This document shows, one piece after another, positions 43,781 to 52,707 of a DNA stretch of 64,000 bases (position 1 is the first letter of the stretch; every line of letters starts with the position of its first letter). Position numbers and translations under genes: made by a program. The DNA lies in assembly GCA_002503825.1 (NCBI GenBank), contig DASP01000015.1:62001-126000 (forward strand), given 5' to 3'. Under the pieces are notes generated by a model that did not search any database, had not been told where the DNA came from, and saw only the letters and a program-made list of their open reading frames with translations. The DNA comes from Methanoregulaceae archaeon UBA467 (GTDB taxonomy: Archaea > Halobacteriota > Methanomicrobia > Methanomicrobiales > Methanospirillaceae).

Positions 43781-44373
43781 CAGAGTGGTATGGACGAGCA
43801 CGGTATAAATCTGTTCGGTTCGTGATTAAAACCATTTCAGCGTCAGATGTTCCATATGAGACAGCTTCGTCGTGGATAGGCTGCAAATTCGTGTGAGGAC
43901 GTATGCAGCAACAGGTCAGGGATCCGGACACGGGGATCCTGACAGGCTGATGCCGTTTTTCAGACAGAATAATGCAGGCGTGGGATCGTGTGCGTGTATC
44001 GTTCCCGCACCGCTCCGCGATCTCTTCTTCTATACGCTAAAAAAAACCGGCTAAGGCGTTCTGAGCGTAAATTTGGTTATTTCACTCGCGGCGGTATATT
44101 ATCGGTATTAATGCTCACGGGTCTGCTGCTTCATGACAGCACCTTGTTTCCCTATCCGAATGCCTCTCTTTCTGGCTTCTGCTACTGTTTATACGTGGTA
44201 TCTGGTAATGCCCGCAGCCGGGGCTGCCTTTCTTGCTATGTCTCACGGGATCCGGGATATCCCCCCGGCAACGCGCAACAATAATCTCTGGAAACCGGGC
44301 AGGGAGATAGATGTTTTTATGCACAACTGCCGAAATAGAGTGAGAAAAGACTTTACCCCCGGAGAATGTCAGG
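43781..44373. other. Intergenic region before the nitrilase-family remnant
   Basis: About 590 bases. Frames such as 43988-44284 and 44133-44399 overlap one another and have no convincing motif or ribosome site. The right end carries ggag at 44361, which would serve the truncated gene at 44374. Confidence 0.45.
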
Positions 44374-44511
44374 ATGAAGATCACTCTTGCCCAGCCTGAC
44401 CCTGTCGTCGGCGATATCGACGGTAACGTGGCACGGATCGAGGAGACGCTGCACCAGTGCATGGATGAATCGCCGCTGCATTGTGTCATACCATTTTTTA
44501 AACTTCTTTAA
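44374..44511 (+). pseudogene. Truncated carbon-nitrogen hydrolase (nitrilase/NAD synthetase N-terminal type)
   Basis: The first 34 codons read MKITLAQPDPVVGDIDGNVA followed by RIEETLHQCMDESP. This is the N-terminal strand-helix unit of the carbon-nitrogen hydrolase family, as in glutamine-dependent NAD synthetases (normally followed by a strand such as DLVVFPEL). Homology stops at about 44475, and 11 unrelated codons run to a TAA at 44509-44511. The catalytic Glu, Lys and Cys regions are absent. Ribosome site and start codon are intact. The breakpoint adjoins an A/T-rich lipoprotein gene, which suggests insertion or deletion at this point. Confidence 0.7.
44494..44503 (+). promoter_or_regulatory. 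TATA box of the frameshifted lipoprotein gene
   Basis: Sequence ttttttaaac lies 24-33 bases before the ATG at 44527 and sits inside the tail of the nitrilase-family remnant. Confidence 0.5.
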
Positions 44512-44526
44512 GACAACACGTTGTCG

Positions 44527-45131
44527 ATGAAAAAAATTTCATTGGTTAGTCTCTTTTGCCTTCTTTCGTTTTATCTCTCACTTTCAGGATGTTCACAGTC
44601 TCGTCCTCTTCCCGCAACACAGAATGATACCATGACGTTCGATTCTCCTCATTTTGTGATATCATTACACTATCCAAATAAATGGACCGTCACAATCGAA
44701 GAATGTACGTCTAAAAATCCAATGAATTACACTTATCAAACATTTCAGTTGAAATATACAGGCAATACCACAGGATTATTTCTCATATCCGGCTCAAGAT
44801 CTGATTGTGATCCCTATAAATTTCATGAAATTTTCACCGGAAGTGAAGTGTGTGGGTTTGTGATATTTGATGACCGACCAAACCTGGCAGTGAGTGAATC
44901 TCATGAACCTGTTTCAATCGGGGGCGTAAAAGCCCGGAGGTCTAAATATATATATTCCAGGAGCTAGGGATGGAAACCGTGGAATCAACGTATGATATAT
45001 GCAGAACCTACAAATCCGGCCCGAGTATTACCTACAGGATATTGTGGAGTGTTTCGTCCGAAGAATTTTTCACTGTTAAACCTGTTATTCAAGAGGTTGT
45101 GGACTCTATCCGATTTTATGAACCCGCATGA
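44527..45131 (+). pseudogene. Lipoprotein gene interrupted by a frameshift in an (AT)5 tract
   Basis: The first part (44527-44967) encodes a lipoprotein signal with lipobox SLSGC (Cys22) and a PsbP-like beta domain (FVISLHYPNKWTVTIEE). It stops at TAG 44965-44967. The natural C-terminus continues in another frame, open from 44946 to the TGA at 45129-45131: ELGMETVESTYDICRTY, ITYRILWSVSSEEFF and VIQEVVDSIRFYEPA. The switch falls in the (AT)5 run at 44946-44955. Loss of one AT unit would join the frames into a protein of about 200 residues. Base composition is more A/T-rich than in neighbours. It could be a pseudogene, a phase-variable gene or a sequencing error. Confidence 0.75.
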
Positions 45132-45547
45132 ATGATTGTATTCTTTTTTGCCTGCAGATCGCGAAATCACCTAGATGTGGGTCGCACTACAACTCATCGG
45201 AACAAGGATCAGTATACGGATTATGTTTGTGGGGGTGGATCCGGCCAGGCCAGAATATTTCGGGATATTTTTGTGATCTTCTTCTTGGATAGGGGCACAC
45301 AGCGACGAACCGTCTGCATCAGCAGTCTGTGAGGAGCGGGATGGAACAGCCGCCCGCCGGGTCCGGAGCGTCTTTGTATTGTGAATCAGCCGAAGAAATA
45401 CAGGGCAATGAGGTGAGCCGACGCGAACATGCCTGCCCGTCTATATTTTGTATGGTCCTCATTATCCATGCTAATTGGATATACCAATAGCAACGTTCAT
45501 ACATCTCCCTTTTCACGCGACAATATGTTTATCGTTTACCATGGACA
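45132..45547. other. Intergenic region before the giant kinase gene
   Basis: About 415 bases with no supported gene. The right end has a TATA-like gtttatc at about 45528-45534. Confidence 0.45.
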
Positions 45548-48500
45548 ATGTACAAACTTAGAAAAAACAGATTTTCTGAAGCTGATTATGTGATATCTCT
45601 TCTCTATGTAGATGATGAACCGGCCTTACTCGAAATATGCAAATTGTATCTTGAGAGAAAGGGGATATTCACGGTTGATACAACAGAGTCTGCACCGACA
45701 GCACTGGAAAAAATACATACGACTTCTTACGACGCTATCATCTCCGATTTCCAGATGCCCGATATGGATGGCATCGAATTTTTAAAAGCACTCCGGTCGT
45801 CAGGGGACGAAACGCCATTTATCATTTTTACCGGGAAAGGAAGAGAAGAAGTTGTTATTAAAGCATTCGAGAGTGGAGCAGATTTTTATTTACAGAAAGG
45901 CGGAGAGCCGAAGGCACAGTTTACCGAGCTCGAGCACAAAGTGAAGCAGGCGGTCAAGCTCCGAAAGGCCGGCACAGTCCGGAGGGAGAGCGAGAAGAGG
46001 CTTATCAGTATCATCGACTTCCTCCCGGATGCAACGTTTGCCCTCGATAAGGATGGCAGGGTAATCATGTGGAACCGTGCCATCGAGAAGATGACCGGGG
46101 TCAGCGCAGACGATATGGTGGGAAAAGGGAACTACGAATACGCCCTTTTATTCTACGGCGAACGGCGGCCAATCCTTATCGACCTGGCATTGCAGGATTA
46201 TGATGAGGTGAAGAGTAAATACACCTACATCCGGCGTGAGGACGGTCGTCTGGTTGCCGAGACGCTCGGTGCCCGCCTCCAGGGGAAGGAAGTAGTACTC
46301 TGGGGGATGGCTTCCCCTCTCTATGACAGCTATGGCCAGCTGACAGGAGCGATTGAGTCAATCAGGGATATTACCGACCAGAAACAGGCGGAAGAGGCAA
46401 TCAGGAGGAGCGAAGGCCGATCCCGTGCCCTGATCGAGAACGCATCTGACCTGATACGGATCCTGGACCGGAACGGACGGATTGTCTTTGACTCAGCGGC
46501 CTCGATGCGTATCCTGGGCTATCCCTCCGGGTCAACAATCGGGAGAAGCCCGCTTGAATATATTCATCCGGACGATTATCAGCGGGTGCTGGATGAGTTT
46601 CAACAGGTATTTGACCGGACGAACCCGGGCATCCCGACTGAGTTCCGGATCCGGAGAGCAGATGGTTCGTATACATGGGTGGAGTCTCTCGGGAAAAACC
46701 TCATCGGTGTGCCAGGAGTCGATGGTATTGTAATAACCTCCCGGTTTATCGATGAGCGAAAGAAGGCAGATACAGCAATACGAGAGAGTGAAGAGCGTTT
46801 CAGGGCAATCGCAGAGCAGAGTCCGGATATTATCTTTATCACCGATGCACAGGGGATAATCATGTATGTATCCCCTGTAGTGGAGGTACTCTTCGGATAC
46901 CCGCAGAAAGATGTCATTGGCAGACATTTCGCCGCAGTGCTCCCAAAAGATGAACAGGAAAAGATCATCGCCCTTTTTGCCAGTACCATGGAGCACGGCA
47001 CGATAGTGAAAAACTATGAACTTCAGGTACAGCGGAAGGACGGAACTGTCTTTTTTGGTGAATTAAACGCCTCTGCATATAGGGCAGGTAATTTTTACGG
47101 GGTCGCAGGAGTCTTCCGGGATATCACGGATCGCAAACGGGCCGAAGAAGCATTCCACGAATCATATGCTGTTCTCAACGGCATTGTTGAAAGCCCCCGT
47201 AATGTCGTGATCTTCGCACTTGACCGTGAATACCGCTACCTCGCCTTCAACGATAACCACCGCAGGACCATGAAACAAATCTGGGGGGTTGATATCGCAA
47301 TCGGGGTCAGTATGCTTGCATATATCAGTGTTGCATCTGACCGGGAACGAGCGAAGGAGAACTTTGACCGTGCCCTCTCAGGAGAATCATTCACAATCAC
47401 CGAAGAATACGGCGATCTATCACACGAACGGAGGTGGTATGAGGATACCTATAATCCGATATTCGATAAAGACGGGACGATCATCGGGCTCACATTATTC
47501 CTGACAGATGTCACCGGCCGCAATCAGACTGAGCAGGCACTCCGGGAGAGCGAGGAGCGTTTCCGCCTCCTCGCGGAAAATACCACCGATACGATCTGGA
47601 TGATGCAGACGGACGGGACGTTCACTTACCATAGCCCGGCCGTAGAGCACCTCCGCGGTTATACTCCTGAAGAGGCTGATAGCCTTACACTGAACGAGAC
47701 CTTCACTCCGGCATCCCTCGGGTATATCATGGAGATCTTTCAGGAGGAGGGCCGGAAGCCAGTAGCCGAACAGTGGCCAGACCGCACCATTGAACTCGAA
47801 ATGTTCCACAAGGGCGGGACGACGGTCTGGACCGAGGTCTCGATACGGGCCGTCCGTGATGCGAAGGGGAATGTGACGCACCTGCAGGGGAGCACGCGGG
47901 ACATTACCAGGAGAAAAATGGTAGAAGAGGCAATCAGACAGAGCGAAGAAAAATTCCGCACCCTTCTTGAAAATATGCCGGACCTGGTCCTGGTGCACCG
48001 GGATGAAAAATTCCTCTACGTTAACCCGGCCATGATCAAGACTCTGGGATTCACCCCCGAAAACGTCCAAAACAAACCAATTGTTGACTATATCGTGCCA
48101 AAATATCATGAACGCGTTGCTGTGTCGATACGGAAATGGAACGCTGCACAACCCCTGGATCCCTATGAGATTGAGATCCGGTCAAAGAGCGGGGAGCTCC
48201 GGACGGTGATCGTACGGGGTGCCCTGATAGAATTCGGTGGATCCCCGGCAATCCTGAACGTGCTTACTGACGTCACCGAACGCAGACGGGCAGACCAGAA
48301 ATTACAGGAGAGTGAGGGCCGGTACAGTGCCCTTTTTGACCGTAATTATTCAATCTCCCTGTTAATCGACCCTGGTACAGCATGCATCGTGGACGCAAAC
48401 GATGCTGCATGCCGCTATTACGGGTTTTCCCGTGATCAGCTTATGGCACGGGGGATCTATGACCTCAACCGGCTGCCACGGGAAAAAGTTATTTCGCACC

Positions 48501-49711
48501 TGATCCGGGCAAAAAATGAGCGGGAAAAGCATTTCCTTTCCACCCATTACCTTGCAAACGGGGAGAGGCGGAACGTAGAAATTTATTCGGGTCCGATCAC
48601 AGTCCAGGGCCGGCCACTCTTCTACTCGATCATCCATGACATCACCGATCGGAAGCAGATGGAACAGTCGCTGAGAGAGAGCGAACAACGGTACCATAAT
48701 ATCATTGAGGACCAGACCGAGTTTATCTGCAGGTTTACGCCGGACGGGACGCATGTCTTTATTAATGACGCCTATGCCCGCTACTTTGGGAAGACCCGGG
48801 AGGAATTAATCGGGAGGATTTTCCATCCTGACATATTCCAGGATGATCGAGAGAAGGTCCGGCAGTTCTTTGCCACCCTCACTCCGGTACACCCGGTGGA
48901 TTATATTCAGCACCGGATCATCATGCCCGACGGTGAAGTCCGGTGGCAGCAATGGAGTGACCGGGCGATCTTTGATGATGACGGCTCTGTTATCGAGTAC
49001 CAGTCGGTGGGCCGGGACGTCACCGCCCATAAACAAATAGAAGAAGCACTGCACATTGCAAATACGAAGTTAAACCTCCTCTTCTCAATCACCCGGCATG
49101 ACATCTTCAACCAGCTGGTCGTGCTCGATGGCTATCTCGATATGCTGCACGAGGAGATTCCCGCCCCCGACAAGAGCGACTATTTTGCCAGGATCGCGAA
49201 CACAAGTTCCATGATTGGATCGATTATCCGGTTTACCGAGGCGTATGAACAAATTGGTGTTCACCTGCCGGTCTGGCAGGACATCGGAATTCAGGTAACT
49301 GCTACCGGCAGGACTATCGATACGGGCCGAATCAACCTGGTTAATCATCTTCCCGCTGGAATGGAAGTGAACGCCGACCCGATGATTATGAAGGTCTTTT
49401 TCAATCTCCTGGACAATTCCATCCGCCATGGCCAGCGGGTGACCATGATCCGGGTGTCGTGCAGGGAATCGGATGAGGGGCTGACTATTCTATGGGAGGA
49501 CGACGGGGTTGGAATTCCTGAGAAAGAAAAGTCACTTATCTTCAAACGGGGGTATGGGAAGAATACCGGTCTCGGTCTCTTCTTAGTACAGGAGATCCTG
49601 TCAATCAATGAAATTACCATTAAAGAAACGGGCGAACCGGGAAAGGGAGCACGTTTTGAGATTGCGGTGCCGAAAGGACGGTACCGGTTCACAGGAGCCG
49701 GGGAAGAATAA
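45548..49711 (+). CDS. Receiver-(PAS)8-histidine kinase fusion protein
   Basis: Very large cytoplasmic sensor, 1387 residues. The receiver at about 15-135 is intact (YVDDEP, and phospho-acceptor Asp in IISDFQMPDMDG). Eight PAS-type units follow, each opened by a RESEERF-like helix and closed by a DITDRK/DVTERR-like motif: about 145-280, 283-405, 408-530, 533-660, 661-795, 797-920, 921-1040 and 1042-1165. The kinase part has TRHDIFNQLV near 1180, N box NLLDNSIRHG, WEDDGVGI and GYGKNTGLGLF. No membrane helix is present. PAS unit 6 closely resembles a PAS in the convergent kinase downstream. A GTG at 45590 is an alternative start. Confidence 0.92.
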   Translation: MYKLRKNRFSEADYVISLLYVDDEPALLEICKLYLERKGIFTVDTTESAPTALEKIHTTSYDAIISDFQMPDMDGIEFLKALRSSGDETPFIIFTGKGREEVVIKAFESGADFYLQKGGEPKAQFTELEHKVKQAVKLRKAGTVRRESEKRLISIIDFLPDATFALDKDGRVIMWNRAIEKMTGVSADDMVGKGNYEYALLFYGERRPILIDLALQDYDEVKSKYTYIRREDGRLVAETLGARLQGKEVVLWGMASPLYDSYGQLTGAIESIRDITDQKQAEEAIRRSEGRSRALIENASDLIRILDRNGRIVFDSAASMRILGYPSGSTIGRSPLEYIHPDDYQRVLDEFQQVFDRTNPGIPTEFRIRRADGSYTWVESLGKNLIGVPGVDGIVITSRFIDERKKADTAIRESEERFRAIAEQSPDIIFITDAQGIIMYVSPVVEVLFGYPQKDVIGRHFAAVLPKDEQEKIIALFASTMEHGTIVKNYELQVQRKDGTVFFGELNASAYRAGNFYGVAGVFRDITDRKRAEEAFHESYAVLNGIVESPRNVVIFALDREYRYLAFNDNHRRTMKQIWGVDIAIGVSMLAYISVASDRERAKENFDRALSGESFTITEEYGDLSHERRWYEDTYNPIFDKDGTIIGLTLFLTDVTGRNQTEQALRESEERFRLLAENTTDTIWMMQTDGTFTYHSPAVEHLRGYTPEEADSLTLNETFTPASLGYIMEIFQEEGRKPVAEQWPDRTIELEMFHKGGTTVWTEVSIRAVRDAKGNVTHLQGSTRDITRRKMVEEAIRQSEEKFRTLLENMPDLVLVHRDEKFLYVNPAMIKTLGFTPENVQNKPIVDYIVPKYHERVAVSIRKWNAAQPLDPYEIEIRSKSGELRTVIVRGALIEFGGSPAILNVLTDVTERRRADQKLQESEGRYSALFDRNYSISLLIDPGTACIVDANDAACRYYGFSRDQLMARGIYDLNRLPREKVISHLIRAKNEREKHFLSTHYLANGERRNVEIYSGPITVQGRPLFYSIIHDITDRKQMEQSLRESEQRYHNIIEDQTEFICRFTPDGTHVFINDAYARYFGKTREELIGRIFHPDIFQDDREKVRQFFATLTPVHPVDYIQHRIIMPDGEVRWQQWSDRAIFDDDGSVIEYQSVGRDVTAHKQIEEALHIANTKLNLLFSITRHDIFNQLVVLDGYLDMLHEEIPAPDKSDYFARIANTSSMIGSIIRFTEAYEQIGVHLPVWQDIGIQVTATGRTIDTGRINLVNHLPAGMEVNADPMIMKVFFNLLDNSIRHGQRVTMIRVSCRESDEGLTILWEDDGVGIPEKEKSLIFKRGYGKNTGLGLFLVQEILSINEITIKETGEPGKGARFEIAVPKGRYRFTGAGEE

Positions 49712-49976
49712 GGGATGAGAGAGAAGGACTGTCAATCCTGCCGCTGTATCTCTCGTCCTGGTGACAGGGACCTTTTTCTTCTGTCTCTTTTCATATACCC
49801 TCCTGAATGGGTCCTTTTCCTACCCCGGTGAAAAGGATTAAATCCCGGACCTGTACTACTTTCAACGCACTCTCTTCGTGTTTCATATACCCGGTTCCCC
49901 AGCTTCTCAGCATGGCGACCTACTACCTCATGTCTGTTCAGATGTTGTTCCATGATTGCGAAATATTTGAATATGA

Positions 49977-52511
49977 CTATGTCCCGGAAAACCGGAACTT
50001 TCCCTTCGGCACGGTCATCTCGAACCGGGCTCCCTTCCCCGGCTCTCCGTTCTCCATGATGGTAATTCCTGTTATTGCGAGGATCTCCCGCGAGAGGAAC
50101 AGCCCGAGACCGGTATTCTCCCCGAAACCGTGTTCGAACAGATGTTTCCTGGCATCTTCCGGGATCCCGGCGCCATTGTCTTCGAATACGACAGACAGGT
50201 CCCCACCTGTTTCTGTGCATGAAATAGTAATTGTCGTGAACGGGGGTGCATACCGGAATGAATTTTCAAAGAGGTTGTAGAACACCTTCTGCAGCAGGGG
50301 ATCTGCAAAAATTTCAATATTCCCGCATGTAATGGTCAGGGTCACGTTCTCCATCTTAAATACCGTGCCGGTCTTCTGTACCGTGTCCCTGACATTCTGC
50401 CACTTTGCTTCTTTCACACCAATCTCCTGGTATTCCCTGGCGAATTCGATCTGGTGATGGATTGTCTTCACTGCATGGTCCATATGGTCGAAATATTCCT
50501 GTATTCCCGGGTTTTGGACCTCGTCACCGGCAAGTTCAATATAACCTTTCAAGACGGCTACACCGTTGAGAATGTCGTGCCGGGTGATGCTGGAGAGGAG
50601 GTTGAGTTTCTTGTTTGCCTGCATAAGAGCTTCTTCTGCCTGTTTCCGTTCGGTGATATCCGTGAGCACGTTCAGGATTGCAGGTAAACCGCCAAATTCA
50701 ATCATAGTTGCGCTGACGACAACAATCCGGCGCTCGCCGGTCTTTGAAAAAACTTCGATCTCATAGGGTTCAAGTTTTCCAGCGATCATCCGTTTACGGA
50801 GTGATGCAGAAACAGATTCAGAATATCCAGGGGCGATGTAATTAAAAATCGATGTGTTGAGGACTTCATCCGGAGTGTACCCCATGGTATGAATCATCGC
50901 CGGGTTAACATAGACAATGTTCCCATTCCGGTGTACCAAAACCAAATCCGGCATATTTTCCAGAACGGAGCGGAATTTTTCTTCGCTCTGCCTGATTGCA
51001 TCCTCCACCCGCTTGCGGTCAGTAATGTCAATGAAGGCCGTTGAGAACCTGCCCCTTGCCGGACAAGACGCCGTGATCTGTAAATACTTCTGGGCGGGTT
51101 CGAAATAGGCTTCGAACGTGGCTGGCTCACCGGTCTCGGCGATCTTGGAATAGATGTCCAGATAAGGGGCTTTAGCCGTTCCGTAAAGCTGTGATTCCAG
51201 TGCCCCGATGGCCTGAGATCTGCTGATTCCCAGTATCTTCTCATACGCTGAATTAACATCGAGTATCCTGTAGTCCACCGCCCTGCCGCCATCGTAGATG
51301 ACCTCGTCAATACAGATTCCAGCCGCCATGTTCTCAAAGAGCGAACGGAACTTGTCCTCGCTTTCCCGCAGCGCATCTTCAGCCTGCTTGTGCCTGGTGA
51401 TATCTGTGGCTATTGCTATCAATACGTCCTGTCCAAAATATACTCCCTTACAGAGCCGGATGTCATTGAGAAATACCTCCCCGTTTTTCCGTCCGGCCCA
51501 TAATTCCAGCTGCTGAGGTATTCCCGAAAATGCCAGGTGGATCTTATCCATCACTGAATTAAAATCGTGCCTCCCGGGGGCCGGGAGAAATTCCGGGATC
51601 CTCCCGATGAATTCTTCGCGGGAATATCCGAACATGGCAAGGGCACCTTCGTTAATATCAATGATCCTTGCTTCCGCATCGTGGATGAAGATCGCCTGCC
51701 GGATGGTATTGAAAAGTCCCCGGTAGGTCGCTTCGCTTTCCCGCAGGGTCTCATCTGCACGTTTCTGTTCGGTGATGTCCCGGATTGTGCCCTGGAACCC
51801 GAGTGCATTGCCATCCGCGTCTTTCCTGGGAACAGATGTAACGAGCGTAGAGATGATTGCCCCGTCTTTTTTACGCAGATTGATTGGGTATTCCTTCGTA
51901 TAACCCTGTTCTATAATGATCCGGATGTGAGTCCGGCGTTCATCAGGATTTTCGTATAATTCAGCCACATTTACCGACAGAAGCTCTTCCCTGCTGTCAT
52001 AGCCACTCATTTCGATGAATGAAGTACTGACATCCACTATCTCTCCTTCAAGGGCGGTGATAAAGACGGCATCACGCGATGTCTTGAAAAAGTCGCGATA
52101 TTTTTTCTCACTCTCTTCCAACGCGTATTTTTCGTGGTGATGCATTACCGCGGTCTCGATCATGTGGATTAGTTCGGCAAACTGTGACCGTGGTTCTCCT
52201 CCCTTTTGGAGATAGGAGTCGGCCCCACTGTTGAGTGCCTCGATCACCACCTCCTCCCGGCCTCTTCCAGTAAATATGATGAAAGGTGTCGTATCACCGG
52301 AGGAACGTAATGTTTTTAAAAATCTGATGCCGTCCATGCCCGGCATCTGGTAATCGGAAACGATAGCGTCGTAGGTGATCGTTTGCATTTTTTCCAGTGC
52401 TGCCTGTGCCGACTCTGCGATATCTACGGTGAAGTCCCCATTTTGCTCAAGATACCGTTTACACAGGTGAAGGAGGCCGGATTCATCGTCAACATAGATT
52501 ATAGAAGTCAT
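49977..52511 (-). CDS. Receiver-(PAS)4-histidine kinase fusion protein
   Basis: Cytoplasmic sensor of 844 residues from the ATG at 52511; the frame extends to a TTG at 52547. The receiver at about 1-122 is intact (YVDDESG, Asp in IVSDYQMPGMDG, Lys in YLQKGG). Four PAS units lie at about 128-250, 252-375, 378-500 and 502-625. The kinase region follows, with TRHDILNGVAVLKGY near 640, N box NLFENSFRYA, FEDNGAGI and GFGENTGLGLF. It converges on the eight-PAS kinase across 265 bases and lies downstream of the S-layer gene on the same strand, with its own start region. Confidence 0.92.
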   Translation of the reverse strand: MTSIIYVDDESGLLHLCKRYLEQNGDFTVDIAESAQAALEKMQTITYDAIVSDYQMPGMDGIRFLKTLRSSGDTTPFIIFTGRGREEVVIEALNSGADSYLQKGGEPRSQFAELIHMIETAVMHHHEKYALEESEKKYRDFFKTSRDAVFITALEGEIVDVSTSFIEMSGYDSREELLSVNVAELYENPDERRTHIRIIIEQGYTKEYPINLRKKDGAIISTLVTSVPRKDADGNALGFQGTIRDITEQKRADETLRESEATYRGLFNTIRQAIFIHDAEARIIDINEGALAMFGYSREEFIGRIPEFLPAPGRHDFNSVMDKIHLAFSGIPQQLELWAGRKNGEVFLNDIRLCKGVYFGQDVLIAIATDITRHKQAEDALRESEDKFRSLFENMAAGICIDEVIYDGGRAVDYRILDVNSAYEKILGISRSQAIGALESQLYGTAKAPYLDIYSKIAETGEPATFEAYFEPAQKYLQITASCPARGRFSTAFIDITDRKRVEDAIRQSEEKFRSVLENMPDLVLVHRNGNIVYVNPAMIHTMGYTPDEVLNTSIFNYIAPGYSESVSASLRKRMIAGKLEPYEIEVFSKTGERRIVVVSATMIEFGGLPAILNVLTDITERKQAEEALMQANKKLNLLSSITRHDILNGVAVLKGYIELAGDEVQNPGIQEYFDHMDHAVKTIHHQIEFAREYQEIGVKEAKWQNVRDTVQKTGTVFKMENVTLTITCGNIEIFADPLLQKVFYNLFENSFRYAPPFTTITISCTETGGDLSVVFEDNGAGIPEDARKHLFEHGFGENTGLGLFLSREILAITGITIMENGEPGKGARFEMTVPKGKFRFSGT

Positions 52512-52707
52512 ACCAGTCCGGCATTCACCGGAAACCTCATTGTGCAAACATGCAGGAGTATAAACCTTAAATATTCCGTTTTGTTAGAATCACTTCTTTT
52601 CCCTGAAGAAAAAATAAGATAAAATGCCAGATTATTCCAGAGATATTCTTGAAAATAACGACAAAATGCAGATATTTAGGATTTCTGATAAAAAGTTTGA
52701 TTCCTGT

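Noticed and set aside
43988..44399. Overlapping plus-strand frames with a hydrophobic stretch
   Set aside because: Mutually overlapping in different frames, no ribosome site, no recognisable family.
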